Source: Microbulbifer yueqingensis (GTDB lineage: Bacteria; Pseudomonadota; Gammaproteobacteria; Pseudomonadales; Cellvibrionaceae). From it: a DNA stretch of 64,000 nt. Below, piece after piece: positions 18,823 to 28,538 of the stretch (positions are counted from its first letter, which is position 1; each line of letters opens with the position of its first letter). Under the pieces are notes generated by a model. It was not told the DNA's origin. It saw only the letters and a list, made by a program, of their open reading frames with translations, and searched no databases. Location: the NCBI RefSeq assembly GCF_900100355.1, contig NZ_FNFH01000002.1, forward strand, positions 62,001 to 126,000, read 5' to 3'. The position numbers and the translations under genes were made by a program.

Positions 18823-21306
18823 TCAGAATTCGTAACGAGTCCTCAGGTAGTAAAAGCCACCCTCGAAACCGAATGGTGAGAACTGGCTGTAGCGATTACC
18901 TACCCCGTCACGCGCGCCCGGATTCTCCTCCGGATACTGGTCCAGAAGGTTCTGTGCACCCAGGATGACTGATGCCTGGTCGGTGAAAGAGAAAGATACT
19001 TCAGCGTCCACCAGTACCTCGCCACCATAGAGTTGGCCATCTTCAGAATCGAACCAGTCGTCATAGGAACTGACCCTGCCCAGAAAGCCCCAGCTGCCGA
19101 GAGCCGTATTACTGGAAAGCGTCCAGCGCGTTTCCGGCAATCCCTCCTCCAGCTCACGGATCCTGGTTGCATCGATAGTCTCGGGAGAGAACTTGTCGAC
19201 TTCTGTGTGTGTCTGGTTGTAGGCCAGGCTGAAGTCGGTATTGTCGCCAATGCTGTCGGTCGAGTATGTGGCCACGATATCGACACCGGTGGTGGTGGTA
19301 TCGAAGTCATTGGTAAAGAAGCGGAAATTCTGCAGGTTCGCGGCGCTGGTTACGCCGGATGCTACCAGGCTGTCCACTTCGGCCTGTGTCAGCGAGTACA
19401 GCTGGGACGGCGCAATCCGGTCTTTAACCTCTATATTGAAGTAATCCACGGTGATGTCGACCGCGCCCAGCGTAAATACCGCACCCAGCGTCCAGTTGGT
19501 TGATTCCTCCGGGTCCAGCGCCTCGCCACCCCGTAACTGTGCGACAGGATTGGTGGGGGGGATAGTGCCGTTATTGACCAGGTCGTTGAGCGCCAGGTCA
19601 AATTCTGTGGAAACATTGAATGCGTTCGACTGCCCGGGCGTAGGCGCCCGGAATCCCGTACTCCACGACCCACGCAGGGCGAGACTGTCAGTAATATCGA
19701 TGTTGGTGGCAAGTTTGCCATTGGTGGTGGTCCCGAAATCCTCGAAATCCTCCACCCGTAGCGCCAGCCCCAGCAGCCAGCCCTCGGTGACGTCCGCTTC
19801 CAGGTCTACGTAGGTGGCGTAGTTGGAGCGGCTCCACTGCCCGCCAGCCAGGGGACCGAAGCCGGGGAAACCGTTGGCCGCCGCACTGAAGCCCTGGGAG
19901 GCCAGCGGACCGATTTCATAAGAGGCCTGGTCGCCGGTGGTAATTTCGAAGGTTTCGTCACGCCACTCAAAACCTGTGGCCACGCTAAGCTCGGAGGCAA
20001 GTCCTACCTCGAAACCCTTGACGAAATCCACATTGAAATTCTTCTCAAGCTGGGTGTAGGCACCGGGGTTGAAGCTGGTGGGTGTCTGCGGCCCCAGGGA
20101 GGCGTTCACCGTATTGTAGATAAAGAAATCCACATCGTTGTAACCCAGGCTCGCGCTGACATCATATGCCCAGCCATTGGCCGCCTCGCCACGGACTCCG
20201 GCAACCCCCGCGAGATCAGTCACGTCACCGCCAAAGCGCGGAGTGAAACCCCCGGGGAATATTTCCTGGAAAGAAAAACACTCATTGCTGGCCAGGGCGT
20301 CCGCATGGCTGAAGCCAGCACAGCTATCCAGTCCGTTGCCCGGGTCCAGGTCACCGATCAGCGGTTCGCCGGTGGATGCGTCAGCGAATACGGCGCTGCG
20401 GGTTTCGGGGTTACGGAAATAGAAACCGCCATCGACATGCTTGCTACCGTAGTTACCGAATGCGTAAAACTCCCTGCTGCCGCCAAGCTCGACGCCCATG
20501 TTCACCACACTCTTGAAATCGTCGCTGATTTCCGGGCGCCCCCATACCTGGGCCGGGTCCTCGACGGCGGTGTTACCGGCGGCGATTAAAGCCGCGGCGT
20601 CGTTGCGCTGGACGCTGCGGTTGGTGTCGTCCTGGGCACCGAACTCGAAGCTCACATTCGCAAAGCCCTGGGATGTAAAGGGCATTCCGTAATTTCCGGA
20701 TACCCGATACTGGCGACCATCACCCTCGTAAAACTCTCCGGCTTTTACCTCGACGGCGCCGCCGTCAGGGCTGTCTTTCAGTTCAAAATTGATCACACCG
20801 GCTATCGCGTCGGAACCGTACTGTGCGGCCGCCCCGTCTCGCAGGACTTCCACCTGCTGCAACGCAATCGCGGGAATCTGGGAAATGTCCGGTCCCTGGG
20901 CACCATCGGAGACACCATTGCCCAGCCAGGCGATAACCGCAGCCCTATGCCGTCGCTTGCCATTTACCAGTACCAGGGTATGATCCGGCGCCAGCCCGCG
21001 GAGATTGGCCGGCCTTACCAGGCTGGCTGCATCGCTGATTGGCTGGGTATTGACGTTGTAGGAGGGAACCACGTTACGAAGCAGCGAGTTCAGGTCCGAG
21101 TCGCCCTGCTTCGTGAAGTCCTCACCGCTGATGATATCAATGGGTACTGCCGAATCGGTTGCGGTGCGCCCCTCTACCCGCGTGCCGATGGTGATGACTT
21201 CCTCCATTACCCGGTTATCAGAGTCCTGGGCATTGGCCGGGCTGACTACTGCTGCAAGCGCCGCCGCCAGGAGGCTCGGGGTACTAAGAATCGTGGTCTT
21301 GTTCAT
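18823..21306 (-). CDS. TonB-dependent outer-membrane receptor
   Basis: Outer-membrane 22-strand beta-barrel transporter energised by TonB. The ATG at 21306 has AAGGAAG upstream and begins a signal peptide ending in ANA-QDSD. A TonB box-like EEVITIGTR follows. The plug domain contains ANLRGLAPDHTLVLVNGKRR and VEVLRDGAAAQYGSDAIAGV. The chain ends in an aromatic residue (RTRYEF), as barrel proteins do. It has 827 residues. A longer in-frame reading to 21537 has no family match. The substrate is unknown: no siderophore or sugar genes sit next to it. A CRP-like site lies about 350 bp upstream. Confidence 0.93.
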   Translation of the reverse strand: MNKTTILSTPSLLAAALAAVVSPANAQDSDNRVMEEVITIGTRVEGRTATDSAVPIDIISGEDFTKQGDSDLNSLLRNVVPSYNVNTQPISDAASLVRPANLRGLAPDHTLVLVNGKRRHRAAVIAWLGNGVSDGAQGPDISQIPAIALQQVEVLRDGAAAQYGSDAIAGVINFELKDSPDGGAVEVKAGEFYEGDGRQYRVSGNYGMPFTSQGFANVSFEFGAQDDTNRSVQRNDAAALIAAGNTAVEDPAQVWGRPEISDDFKSVVNMGVELGGSREFYAFGNYGSKHVDGGFYFRNPETRSAVFADASTGEPLIGDLDPGNGLDSCAGFSHADALASNECFSFQEIFPGGFTPRFGGDVTDLAGVAGVRGEAANGWAYDVSASLGYNDVDFFIYNTVNASLGPQTPTSFNPGAYTQLEKNFNVDFVKGFEVGLASELSVATGFEWRDETFEITTGDQASYEIGPLASQGFSAAANGFPGFGPLAGGQWSRSNYATYVDLEADVTEGWLLGLALRVEDFEDFGTTTNGKLATNIDITDSLALRGSWSTGFRAPTPGQSNAFNVSTEFDLALNDLVNNGTIPPTNPVAQLRGGEALDPEESTNWTLGAVFTLGAVDITVDYFNIEVKDRIAPSQLYSLTQAEVDSLVASGVTSAANLQNFRFFTNDFDTTTTGVDIVATYSTDSIGDNTDFSLAYNQTHTEVDKFSPETIDATRIRELEEGLPETRWTLSSNTALGSWGFLGRVSSYDDWFDSEDGQLYGGEVLVDAEVSFSFTDQASVILGAQNLLDQYPEENPGARDGVGNRYSQFSPFGFEGGFYYLRTRYEF

Positions 21307-21941
21307 TTGGGCTTCCTTGAAATTATTGTTTTCCGGGGTGCGCGCCGGCACACCAGTTGAAGACTGCCGGTTATTCACTGCAAGAAACATGACAACATCG
21401 GGAGAGCAGCAGCCGGACCGTACGCACTGCCTGTTCGGCCTGGAGGCTGGCTTCCCGATCGACATGATGCCAACTCCCGATCCATGCCGGGACTGGCCTT
21501 GATTTTGCCTCTGGTTTTGCTTTCCTTTCACCTCCACGTAGCCATTTACCGATGGTCTACTTTATGTTGCCAACCATTGCACCAGCCTGCGCCCCGCTAT
21601 CAGGCGGTGCTATCCGTTCCATTCTATTGACCTTTTAACAACGACATTGCACACCTCAATGTGATGCAGATCTCATAAGCGGCATCATGGCGTAAAAATC
21701 AGCCGCAACCAGTCATTTGCAGCTTTGCCAGGCGAACTTACCGCCCGCCACTCCCTGGACAGTGGTAACCGGGACCTCAGGTTGTTCGCCAGTAACGGGT
21801 ATTGGAGAAGAGAAAAAGGGAACAAGAATCAGTAAGGAGCGCCGCGCCAGGTATCCGCCCTCTTCGCGGCAACACTGGCGGGGGGAGTTGGGAAAAATAA
21901 GGGCATGGCAGCGCCCCAGCAGGCTTTTTTTCGGCCCTGAA
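21307..21941. other. Gap upstream of the TonB receptor gene
   Basis: 635 bp with no gene I can support. A minus-strand open frame at 21713-21988 and the plus frame opposite it look random in composition. On the minus strand TTGTCA (plus 21390-21395) resembles a -35 box, but no good -10 follows. A CRP-like palindrome lies at 21658-21678. CCCCAGC (near 21915) and GCTGGGG (near 21947) form a loose inverted repeat at the end of the hydrolase gene, without a T tract. Confidence 0.5.
21658..21678. promoter_or_regulatory. Candidate CRP/Vfr-type binding site
   Basis: AATGTGATGCAGATCTCATAA matches the CRP pattern TGTGA-N6-TCACA at nine of ten positions and keeps the flanking A/T. It lies about 350 bp before the TonB receptor start, far for a class I site, so function is uncertain. 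Confidence 0.4.
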
Positions 21942-22763
21942 TCAGGCTGGGGGGAACAGGCTGAGGTCCACCCGCAAACAGGATTCAATCAGGTTGCGCT
22001 TGCTGAAATTGTAACGACTTGCGACACCGACCAGTTCTTCCCGGCCCAGCAACCTGTGCGCAATGGCTTCCAGGCCCAGGCCGGTTGCATACAGTTCCTG
22101 CGCGCTGCTGGCCAGGTCGACCAGGTAATCATATTTTTCCCGCAGCCTCGCCCGGCCGTTTTCCACCACTCCACGGTGGGGGCAGATAATGACAGCAAAA
22201 TCTCGGGCAAGGACAGCCTGGATGCTTTGCAGCAGGGTCGATACGTCCTCATCGATGCGTAGCATTTTCAGGTAATTGGCGATATAGAGGTCGGCGCTGA
22301 AAAGCCAGCCGCGGTCTGGCAGCAGGTAGCAGGCCATGTCTTTCGCATGACCGGGTGTGAAAAGAGGCTCCACGCGTTCGGTGCCGATACGTATCTCCTC
22401 CGGCAAAGGGCGCGCCTCCACCCGCGGGGCCGTCCCCCAGATCAGCCTCTGGATTGGGGGAATACGGAATCCGCGTCGCAGGATCTCCCCCGTCAACGCC
22501 GGCGCCGTGGGCTGCACACCGGTGAGGCGGTAAATTGCCCCGGCGTTACCACTGTGATCTTCGTGATGGTGAGTCAATAGCAACTGGGTGAGCTCACGCT
22601 GCCGTATAAATGGCCTCACCTGGCGCCACTGGTTACTGGGGCCCGTGTCGATCACTGTTCCGCCCAGCCTGTAGACGACAAAGGTGGTGTTTACGCCGAG
22701 GTTGAAGCGGCCCACCCTGACGGCTTCCAGGTCTTTAAAGCGAAAGGATTCAATGACTGACAA
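21942..22763 (-). CDS. Metallo-beta-lactamase-fold hydrolase
   Basis: A 273-residue soluble protein of the MBL superfamily. The zinc motif LTHHHEDHSGN (H-X-H-X-D-H) is near residue 64. A later His in TPGHAKDM, an Asp in FSADLYI and a His in CPHRG complete the expected ligands. The arrangement resembles glyoxalase II and related thioester hydrolases, but the substrate cannot be told from sequence. The start is a TTG preceded by GCGAGGTTAAC. It reads in the same direction as the thioredoxin gene upstream, with a 149-bp gap. Confidence 0.85.
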   Translation of the reverse strand: MSVIESFRFKDLEAVRVGRFNLGVNTTFVVYRLGGTVIDTGPSNQWRQVRPFIRQRELTQLLLTHHHEDHSGNAGAIYRLTGVQPTAPALTGEILRRGFRIPPIQRLIWGTAPRVEARPLPEEIRIGTERVEPLFTPGHAKDMACYLLPDRGWLFSADLYIANYLKMLRIDEDVSTLLQSIQAVLARDFAVIICPHRGVVENGRARLREKYDYLVDLASSAQELYATGLGLEAIAHRLLGREELVGVASRYNFSKRNLIESCLRVDLSLFPPA

Positions 22764-22912
22764 GTTAACCTCGCAGGGTCTGGCGCTGCCGCCGGGTGGC
22801 CACGCAGGGTAAAATTTGCTGTTGGCCCCAATTCTGGCGAGGGAGGGTGCGCAGGGGAAGCACCGATTCCGCTAGTCTGCGTTACCTATTCGCGCAGGGC
22901 ACGCCCAGTGGA

Positions 22913-23473
22913 TCAGTCGGTAAACGCCAGCCGCCACTGAAGTCCCCATTTGGTCGTGCTTCCGGAGGTCACCCAGGCAATGTCGCCGTTGCTGTCGACG
23001 ATGACGATGGTGGGCGTGACACGCACGCCCCAGCGGGCACTGAGTGCCCCGGAGGGATCATTGATGGTGGGAAACCGGAGACGATTCTCCTGCAGGTAGG
23101 CCCGCACCTCCTCCGGCGCCCCGGACTGCAAGGCTACAGTGATTACCTGGTGCTCCCTGGCCAGCTCGGCAACTGCCGGAGAGACCACGCGGCAGTAACC
23201 GCACCAGGTGGCCCAGAAATAGACCACAACCGGCGCGCTGCCGGCCATCTGCTGCAGGTCCAGTAATTCTCCGCCAAGCGATTTTCCCACCAGCGGCCGC
23301 GGCTCTTCACGGGGCAGGTCGCGCTGCTGGTAATAACCCACCACGGTAAGCGCGACTACCGCAACCAGGGTAAACCCACCCAGGCGGCGCAGGGCAGTCC
23401 CCATGGTCCCGAGCCATGCTGGATATCGATGGCTGACAGGAGTCCGATCTCCCCGGTCAGGTTGCCTGAGCAT
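22913..23473 (-). CDS. Membrane-anchored thioredoxin-like protein (ScsD/TlpA type)
   Basis: A 186-residue protein with one N-terminal membrane helix (LGGFTLVAVVALTVVGYY) and a periplasmic thioredoxin fold. The active site WATWCGYC and the cis-proline in RVTPTIVIVD are both present. It resembles ScsD-type disulfide oxidoreductases, so it likely acts on periplasmic thiols. The ATG at 23473 follows GGGGGTG and overlaps the trmO stop by 17 nt, suggesting coupling to trmO. Confidence 0.87.
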   Translation of the reverse strand: MLRQPDRGDRTPVSHRYPAWLGTMGTALRRLGGFTLVAVVALTVVGYYQQRDLPREEPRPLVGKSLGGELLDLQQMAGSAPVVVYFWATWCGYCRVVSPAVAELAREHQVITVALQSGAPEEVRAYLQENRLRFPTINDPSGALSARWGVRVTPTIVIVDSNGDIAWVTSGSTTKWGLQWRLAFTD

Positions 23474-24272
23474 CGTCACCCCCTGGCTCCGGATCCAGCG
23501 CCACCACCGAGATCGCATTTTCGTGGTATTGCCAGCGCAGGTCGAAACCGCACAGCTTCATCCCGTATATCCGCTCCGGGTCCGGCTTCTGGTAGGCGGG
23601 TTTGGGATCCTGGGCCAGCACCTGCTTGATCAGTGCAGGCAGGTCAGTGCCCCAGTCATCCCGGTAAGCCTCGGCTTGCTGCAGGATACCCTGGGGGATA
23701 TTGACCACCACGGGTTCGGGGGCTTCGGCGGCGAAGGCGCTTTCGGCATCTAGCAGCGCGTCCGCATAAGGAATGTAGGGCTTTATGTCCAGTACCGGGG
23801 TTCCGTTTACCAGGTCTGCGCCACCGATAACCAGCTCCACGCGCGGGGAGGTACGCACTTGCAGCAGGCGCACCACCGACAGCCCGATATTGTTGGGCCG
23901 GAAGGGTGAGCGGGTAGCGAGGACACCGAGCTTCCTGTTGCCACCCAGGCGCGGCGGGCGCACCTTCGCGGACCACTGCCCCGCAGCCTGGTGGAACTGG
24001 AACAACACCCAGATATGGGTATTGTCTGCCAGCCCCGCCACGGCCTCGGGGGTATCCAGGGGAGGGAGCAGTTCGATGGCCGCGCGACTGGCGTCGGCCA
24101 GAAGAGGCTGTCGCGGCACGCCAAACTTCTCGCCAAAACAGGAATGGACTATGCCAATGGGTGATAGCTGGATCTTTGTATCGATGGTCGTCTTCTCTTG
24201 CCGGCCACCCCCTGCCCGCCTCCTTGAGGGGGCAGGAAGCACTGTGCCTACTGGTCGATCCCACCCATGCAC
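23457..24272 (-). CDS. trmO: tRNA (adenine37-N6)-methyltransferase TrmO
   Basis: TrmO (TsaA/YaeB family) methylates t6A37 in tRNA-Thr using SAM. Family motifs are SPIGIVHSCFGEKFGVPRQP at the N-terminus, then RPPRLGGNRKLGVLATRSPFRPNNIGLSVV. DIKPYIPYAD follows, with a C-terminal domain ending near LRWQYHENAI. The start is uncertain. The family core begins near nt 24180, but no ATG, GTG or TTG lies close to it. The available starts are a GTG near 24242 and the ATG at 24272, which lies 25 nt inside the dehydrogenase gene. A hairpin occupies the extra N-terminal stretch (24210-24238). Confidence 0.88.
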   Translation of the reverse strand: MHGWDRPVGTVLPAPSRRRAGGGRQEKTTIDTKIQLSPIGIVHSCFGEKFGVPRQPLLADASRAAIELLPPLDTPEAVAGLADNTHIWVLFQFHQAAGQWSAKVRPPRLGGNRKLGVLATRSPFRPNNIGLSVVRLLQVRTSPRVELVIGGADLVNGTPVLDIKPYIPYADALLDAESAFAAEAPEPVVVNIPQGILQQAEAYRDDWGTDLPALIKQVLAQDPKPAYQKPDPERIYGMKLCGFDLRWQYHENAISVVALDPEPGGDDAQAT

Positions 24273-25711
24273 AGGTACTTGATCTCGATGTAATCATCGA
24301 TGCCGTACTTGGAACCTTCCCGGCCGACACCGGACTGCTTGATACCACCGAAAGGGGCCATCTCATTGGAGATTATGCCCTCGTTGATACCGACCATGCC
24401 GTATTCCAGGCCCTCGCTCACGCGCCAGATACGGCCGATATCGCGGGAGTAGAAGTAGGAGGCCAGGCCAAACTCCGTGTCGTTGGCCATGCGGATGGCC
24501 TCTTCCTCGGTTGAGAACTTGTACAGCGGCGCTACCGGACCAAATATCTCTTCCTTGAAGAGCTTCATCTCGTCAGTCGCCCCGGTCAGGACCGTGGGTG
24601 CGTAGAAACAGGCCCCCATCTCGCTGGGCCCGCCCTCGACCACCGCCTCGGCGCCCTTGGAGGTCGCGTCCTCGACCAGGGACTGCACGTCTTTCACTGC
24701 GCTGGTATTGATCATCGGGCCGACGTCCACGCCCTCTTCCCTGCCATCGCCCATCTTCAGGTCGCGTACCGCCGCGCTGAATTTCTCGGCGAAGGCGTCG
24801 TAGACCCCCTCCTGGACGAGGATGCGGTTAGCACAGACACACGTCTGGCCGGCATTGCGGTACTTGCAGACAATCGCCCCCTTGACCGCAGCATCCAGAT
24901 CGGCGTCGTCAAACACGATAAATGGTGCGTTGCCACCCAGCTCCATCGAGGTCTTCTTGATGGTCTCGGCGCACTGGGCCTGCAGCTGTTTACCCACCGC
25001 GGTAGAACCGGTGAAGGTAAACTTGCGCACCAGTGGGTTGGAGGTCATCTCGGCACCGATGTCGCGCGAGCTCTTACCCGCCACCACATTGAATACGCCC
25101 GCGGGAATACCGGCCTCTTCCGCCAGGGCGGCCAGGGCGAGAGCTGACAGGGGCGTCTCCGAGGCCGGCTTGGCGACGAACGGGCAACCCGCGGCCAGGG
25201 CCGGGGCCATCTTGCGGGCGATCATGGCACTGGGGAAGTTCCACGGGGTGATGGAGGCGGTAACGCCGACCGACTGCTTGATCACCACGATGCGCTTGTC
25301 ATTGGAGGGCGGCGCGATGACGTCGCCATAAATGCGCTTGGCCTCTTCCGAAAACCACTCGATATAGTTGGCGCCGTATTTTACTTCGGTCGCGGCCTCA
25401 GAGAGCGGCTTGCCCTGCTCGGTGGTGAGGATTTTTGCCAGGTCATCGACGTTCTCGATGATCAGGTCATACCAGCGCCGCAGGACCCCCGCCCGCTCCT
25501 TCACCGTGGCGTCACGCCAGGCGGGCCAGGCGGCGCTTGCCGCTTCGATGGCCCGGCGTGTCTCAGCCGCACCACAGTCGGCAATACTGGCGATCACCTC
25601 GCCGTTGGCCGGGTTGGTAACGTCCAGGGTCGCCCCCGAATCGGCATCGATCCACTCGCCGCCGACATATGATTGCTTGCGCAACAGTGCGGGGTTCTTC
25701 AGGTCCAGCAT
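24248..25711 (-). CDS. gabD: Succinate-semialdehyde dehydrogenase, NAD(P)+-dependent
   Basis: Aldehyde dehydrogenase that most resembles GabD, oxidising succinate semialdehyde to succinate. The catalytic glutamate lies in MELGGNAP and the catalytic cysteine in NAGQTCVCANR. The cofactor-binding FTGSTAVGKQL and the GabD-like ending GGIKQSGVGREGSKYGIDDYIEIKYLCMGG are visible. The ATG at 25711 has GGAGGAA 7 nt upstream. The product is 487 residues (E. coli GabD 482). No gabT or GABA transporter is adjacent, so the physiological aldehyde is inferred from family only. Confidence 0.88.
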   Translation of the reverse strand: MLDLKNPALLRKQSYVGGEWIDADSGATLDVTNPANGEVIASIADCGAAETRRAIEAASAAWPAWRDATVKERAGVLRRWYDLIIENVDDLAKILTTEQGKPLSEAATEVKYGANYIEWFSEEAKRIYGDVIAPPSNDKRIVVIKQSVGVTASITPWNFPSAMIARKMAPALAAGCPFVAKPASETPLSALALAALAEEAGIPAGVFNVVAGKSSRDIGAEMTSNPLVRKFTFTGSTAVGKQLQAQCAETIKKTSMELGGNAPFIVFDDADLDAAVKGAIVCKYRNAGQTCVCANRILVQEGVYDAFAEKFSAAVRDLKMGDGREEGVDVGPMINTSAVKDVQSLVEDATSKGAEAVVEGGPSEMGACFYAPTVLTGATDEMKLFKEEIFGPVAPLYKFSTEEEAIRMANDTEFGLASYFYSRDIGRIWRVSEGLEYGMVGINEGIISNEMAPFGGIKQSGVGREGSKYGIDDYIEIKYLCMGGIDQ

Positions 25712-25819
25712 AACGATTCCTCCGTTCAGCGAATCCCAATCCACAGGCTTCGGGTGGAAGCCAGGTCACCCGGCCCACGCGCAGCCTGGCGCTATGCGTC
25801 CCGGGCCCGGTGCGCCGGG

Positions 25820-27214
25820 TTATTTCTTCTTTTTCACAAACTTCATCAACCGGCGCTTCTTGGCTTTCTGGCGATCGGTCAGCTTGTTCTTCTTTCCGGC
25901 ATAGGGGTTGGCCCCGGTGCGGAACTCGATTTTCACGGGAGTACCGTGCAGGTCGAGCGCCTTGCGAAAAGTCTTCTCAAGGTAGCGCACATAGTGCGCC
26001 GGCACCTGCTCGGTCTGGTTACCGTGGATGACGATCACCGGCGGGTTCTGCCCCCCCGCATGTGCGTAGCGTAACTTGATACGGTGGCCGTGTACCAGCG
26101 GAGGTTGGTGTTCACTTACCGCCCACTGCAGGATCCGTGTCAGGTGATTGGTTGAAAGCTTGTCGGTGGCCGACTGGTAAGCGGCCTCGATGGATTCATA
26201 CAGGTGGCCGACCCCGGTCCCGTGCAGGGCCGAGATAAAGTGGATATCCGCAAACTCAACAAAACGCAGGCGCCGCTCCAGCTCGGTCTTGACGTAGTCG
26301 CGGTGTTCCGGCTCCAGCCCATCCCACTTGTTCAGGGCCACCACCAGGGCGCGGCCGGCCTGGATCACGCTGCCCATCAGGTGCAGGTCCTGGTCCACCA
26401 GGCCCTCGCGCGCGTCGATGACCAGCACCACCACGTTGGCATCTTCCACCGCCTGCAATGTCTTGACGATGGAGAACTTCTCCACCGACTCCTTGATGTT
26501 CTTGCGCCGCCGGATGCCGGCTGTATCGATCAGCGTGTAGGGTTTGTCATCGCGCTCATAGTTGATGTACACACTGTCGCGGGTCGTACCCGGCTGGTCG
26601 TACACCACCACCCGGTCCTCCCCCAGCAGCCGGTTCACCAGGGTCGACTTGCCCACGTTCGGGCGTCCGACGATGGCGATCTTGATGCCTTTGGCCTGTT
26701 CCTCCTCGGCCGCGACCGGCTGCTCCGGCAGTCCCTCGACCACCCGCTCCATCAGGTTACGCACGCCGCGACCATGGGTGGCGGTAGTCGGGAACAGCTC
26801 GCCGATGCCAAGCTCGTAGAATGGTGCCAGGGCGATATCTGGGTTCACGCCGTCAACCTTGTTGGCCACCAGCAGGGTCGGCTTCGAGCGCGAGCGCAGC
26901 TGCTCGGCGATCATCTCATCCGCGGGCGTCAGGCCGGCGCGACAATCGACCATAAACAGGACGAAGTCCGCCTCCTCGATGGCCTGCATGGATTGCTGGG
27001 CCATGGCGGCATCGATTCCTTCCTCGTCACCGGTGATCCCCCCGGTGTCCACGAGTATCATCTTGCGGCCCTCGAATTCCGCTTCACCGTACTTGCGGTC
27101 GCGGGTCAGGCCGGCGTAATTGGCCACCAGCGCATCTCGGCTCTTGGTGAGCCGGTTGAATAGTGTGGATTTGCCCACATTGGGGCGCCCGACCAGGGCG
27201 ATAACAGGCAGCAT
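25820..27214 (-). CDS. der: Ribosome-assembly GTPase Der (EngA)
   Basis: Essential GTPase for 50S subunit maturation. It has two tandem G domains, each with a [10 protein letters not shown]-loop (residues near 9 and near 180), and a C-terminal KH-like domain. The DTGG and DTAG switch motifs and NKVDG/NKWDG specificity motifs are present. The product is 464 residues and ends in a very lysine-rich tail ([13 protein letters not shown]). It follows bamB with a 160-nt spacer holding two hairpins. Confidence 0.97.
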   Translation of the reverse strand: MLPVIALVGRPNVGKSTLFNRLTKSRDALVANYAGLTRDRKYGEAEFEGRKMILVDTGGITGDEEGIDAAMAQQSMQAIEEADFVLFMVDCRAGLTPADEMIAEQLRSRSKPTLLVANKVDGVNPDIALAPFYELGIGELFPTTATHGRGVRNLMERVVEGLPEQPVAAEEEQAKGIKIAIVGRPNVGKSTLVNRLLGEDRVVVYDQPGTTRDSVYINYERDDKPYTLIDTAGIRRRKNIKESVEKFSIVKTLQAVEDANVVVLVIDAREGLVDQDLHLMGSVIQAGRALVVALNKWDGLEPEHRDYVKTELERRLRFVEFADIHFISALHGTGVGHLYESIEAAYQSATDKLSTNHLTRILQWAVSEHQPPLVHGHRIKLRYAHAGGQNPPVIVIHGNQTEQVPAHYVRYLEKTFRKALDLHGTPVKIEFRTGANPYAGKKNKLTDRQKAKKRRLMKFVKKKK

Positions 27215-27259
27215 AATTCAATCTACTCGGGACAATTTCCCGTTTGCCAGAAATGCGAA

Positions 27260-27315
27260 CGCCCGCGCGTGGCGCGGGCGATAATTCAGTTGCCCGCCGG
27301 CCTTTGCCGACGGGC
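27260..27315 (-). repeat. Two tandem hairpins between bamB and der
   Basis: A perfect 9-bp stem CGCCCGCGC/GCGCGGGCG with a 3-nt loop lies at 27260-27280. A second stem at 27292-27315 (GCCCG, one mismatch, then CGGC) closes a 4-nt loop. Neither has a T tract on the minus strand. They may stabilise the upstream mRNA end or attenuate der. Confidence 0.5.
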
Positions 27316-27374
27316 TCCCACTCTTGGGTCTCTCTCCACAACCAGTGAAGGGAGTGGTTCAGCCGTATCCCGGA

Positions 27375-28538
27375 TCAGCGGCGCTCGAGGCGCAGCGCCA
27401 CCAGCTCTCCTCCGTCGGAGAGGGCAAACAACAGGTCACCATCCACCAGCAGCGGGATGCGCACCGCATCACCATCGATCTGCTCGCGGCCAATCAGCTC
27501 GCCAGTGGCAGGGTCCAGGACGTGCAGGTAGCCCTCCAGGTCACCCACCACCACGGTATCACCGAAGTAGGCCGGGCCACTGAGTTCACGCCGCAACAGC
27601 TTGTCGTTGCCCCAGGCGATCTGGCCATTGCCCACATTGTAGGCGTAGACACTGCCAGAGGCATCGCTCAAGTATACATTGCCGGCCCCAACGTCGACGC
27701 CGTGATTGGTAGAGGCATCGCGTGCCCACAAGCCGCGGCCGTCGTTACGCGACAGGGCGACCACGCGCCCCTGGTAGCTGGCGGCAAAGACCAGGTCACC
27801 CCGCACTACGGGGGCGCCATCGATATCGACAACACGCTCCAGTTCAGCCGACCCCTGCGGGATGGCCACACGCTGTTCCCAGCGCGGAATGCCGTCGCGG
27901 GCATCCAGGGCGATAAGCTTGCCATTGTCCAGCCCCGCAAAGACCATCCCGCCCGATATCACCGGCGCTGCGGTGCCGCGCAGGGTAAGGACCGGCAGGG
28001 TGCTGCTGTGACGCCAGAGCTCTGTGCCCTCACCGGCGTCGAGGCCAAACAGCTTGCCATCCACAGTCTGGAGCACCACCGCGCCCGAACCCACAGCGGG
28101 CGCTGCAACCACCTCGGCTGAGAGCTGGTGCTCCCATACCACAGAGCCGTCGTCCAGGTTCAGGGCCACCACACGACCGCGGTAATCGGAAACCACCGCC
28201 AGGCCCAGGCCGACCCCGACGCCGCCGCTCAGGGGCACATCGAGCTCGGTTTCCCACAGGCGATTGCCCGAGCTGCGCTCGAAGGCACTGACCTCGCCAT
28301 CACTGCTGGCCGCCACGATACGGCCGGCGCCGATAGCGGGTTTGAGCATGGCGTAACGCTTGACGTCGATATCGCCAATTCCCCGGGACCACACCTCCCG
28401 CAGCTCCACCTTTTCATTGATCTCGGTGAGTTCAAGCGGGTCGGTATCCTCTTGCTCCTCGTTGGAGGCGCAGGCAACCAGTGTGGCTGCCAGCGCCACA
28501 AGAGTTGCCCGGCTCAATGCGCGGGAAAAAAATCTCAT
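27375..28538 (-). CDS. bamB: Outer-membrane assembly lipoprotein BamB
   Basis: Lipoprotein of the BAM complex that inserts beta-barrel proteins into the outer membrane. A signal peptide with lipobox LVAC-ASN is visible at residues about 20-24. The rest is an eight-bladed PQQ-type beta-propeller with repeats such as GDLVFAASYQGRVVALSRNDG and GNVYLSDASGSVYAYNVGNG. The product is 387 residues (E. coli 392). The ATG overlaps the yfgM stop by ATGA, so the two are translationally coupled. Confidence 0.95.
   Translation of the reverse strand: MRFFSRALSRATLVALAATLVACASNEEQEDTDPLELTEINEKVELREVWSRGIGDIDVKRYAMLKPAIGAGRIVAASSDGEVSAFERSSGNRLWETELDVPLSGGVGVGLGLAVVSDYRGRVVALNLDDGSVVWEHQLSAEVVAAPAVGSGAVVLQTVDGKLFGLDAGEGTELWRHSSTLPVLTLRGTAAPVISGGMVFAGLDNGKLIALDARDGIPRWEQRVAIPQGSAELERVVDIDGAPVVRGDLVFAASYQGRVVALSRNDGRGLWARDASTNHGVDVGAGNVYLSDASGSVYAYNVGNGQIAWGNDKLLRRELSGPAYFGDTVVVGDLEGYLHVLDPATGELIGREQIDGDAVRIPLLVDGDLLFALSDGGELVALRLERR

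Noticed and set aside
18823-21537. Extended TonB receptor start at 21537
   Set aside because: The 77 extra residues precede a clear signal peptide that starts at 21306 with its own ribosome site.
21713-21988. Minus-strand open frame of 91 codons after the hydrolase gene
   Set aside because: It overlaps the end of a real gene in another frame, has no family features and no good start signal.
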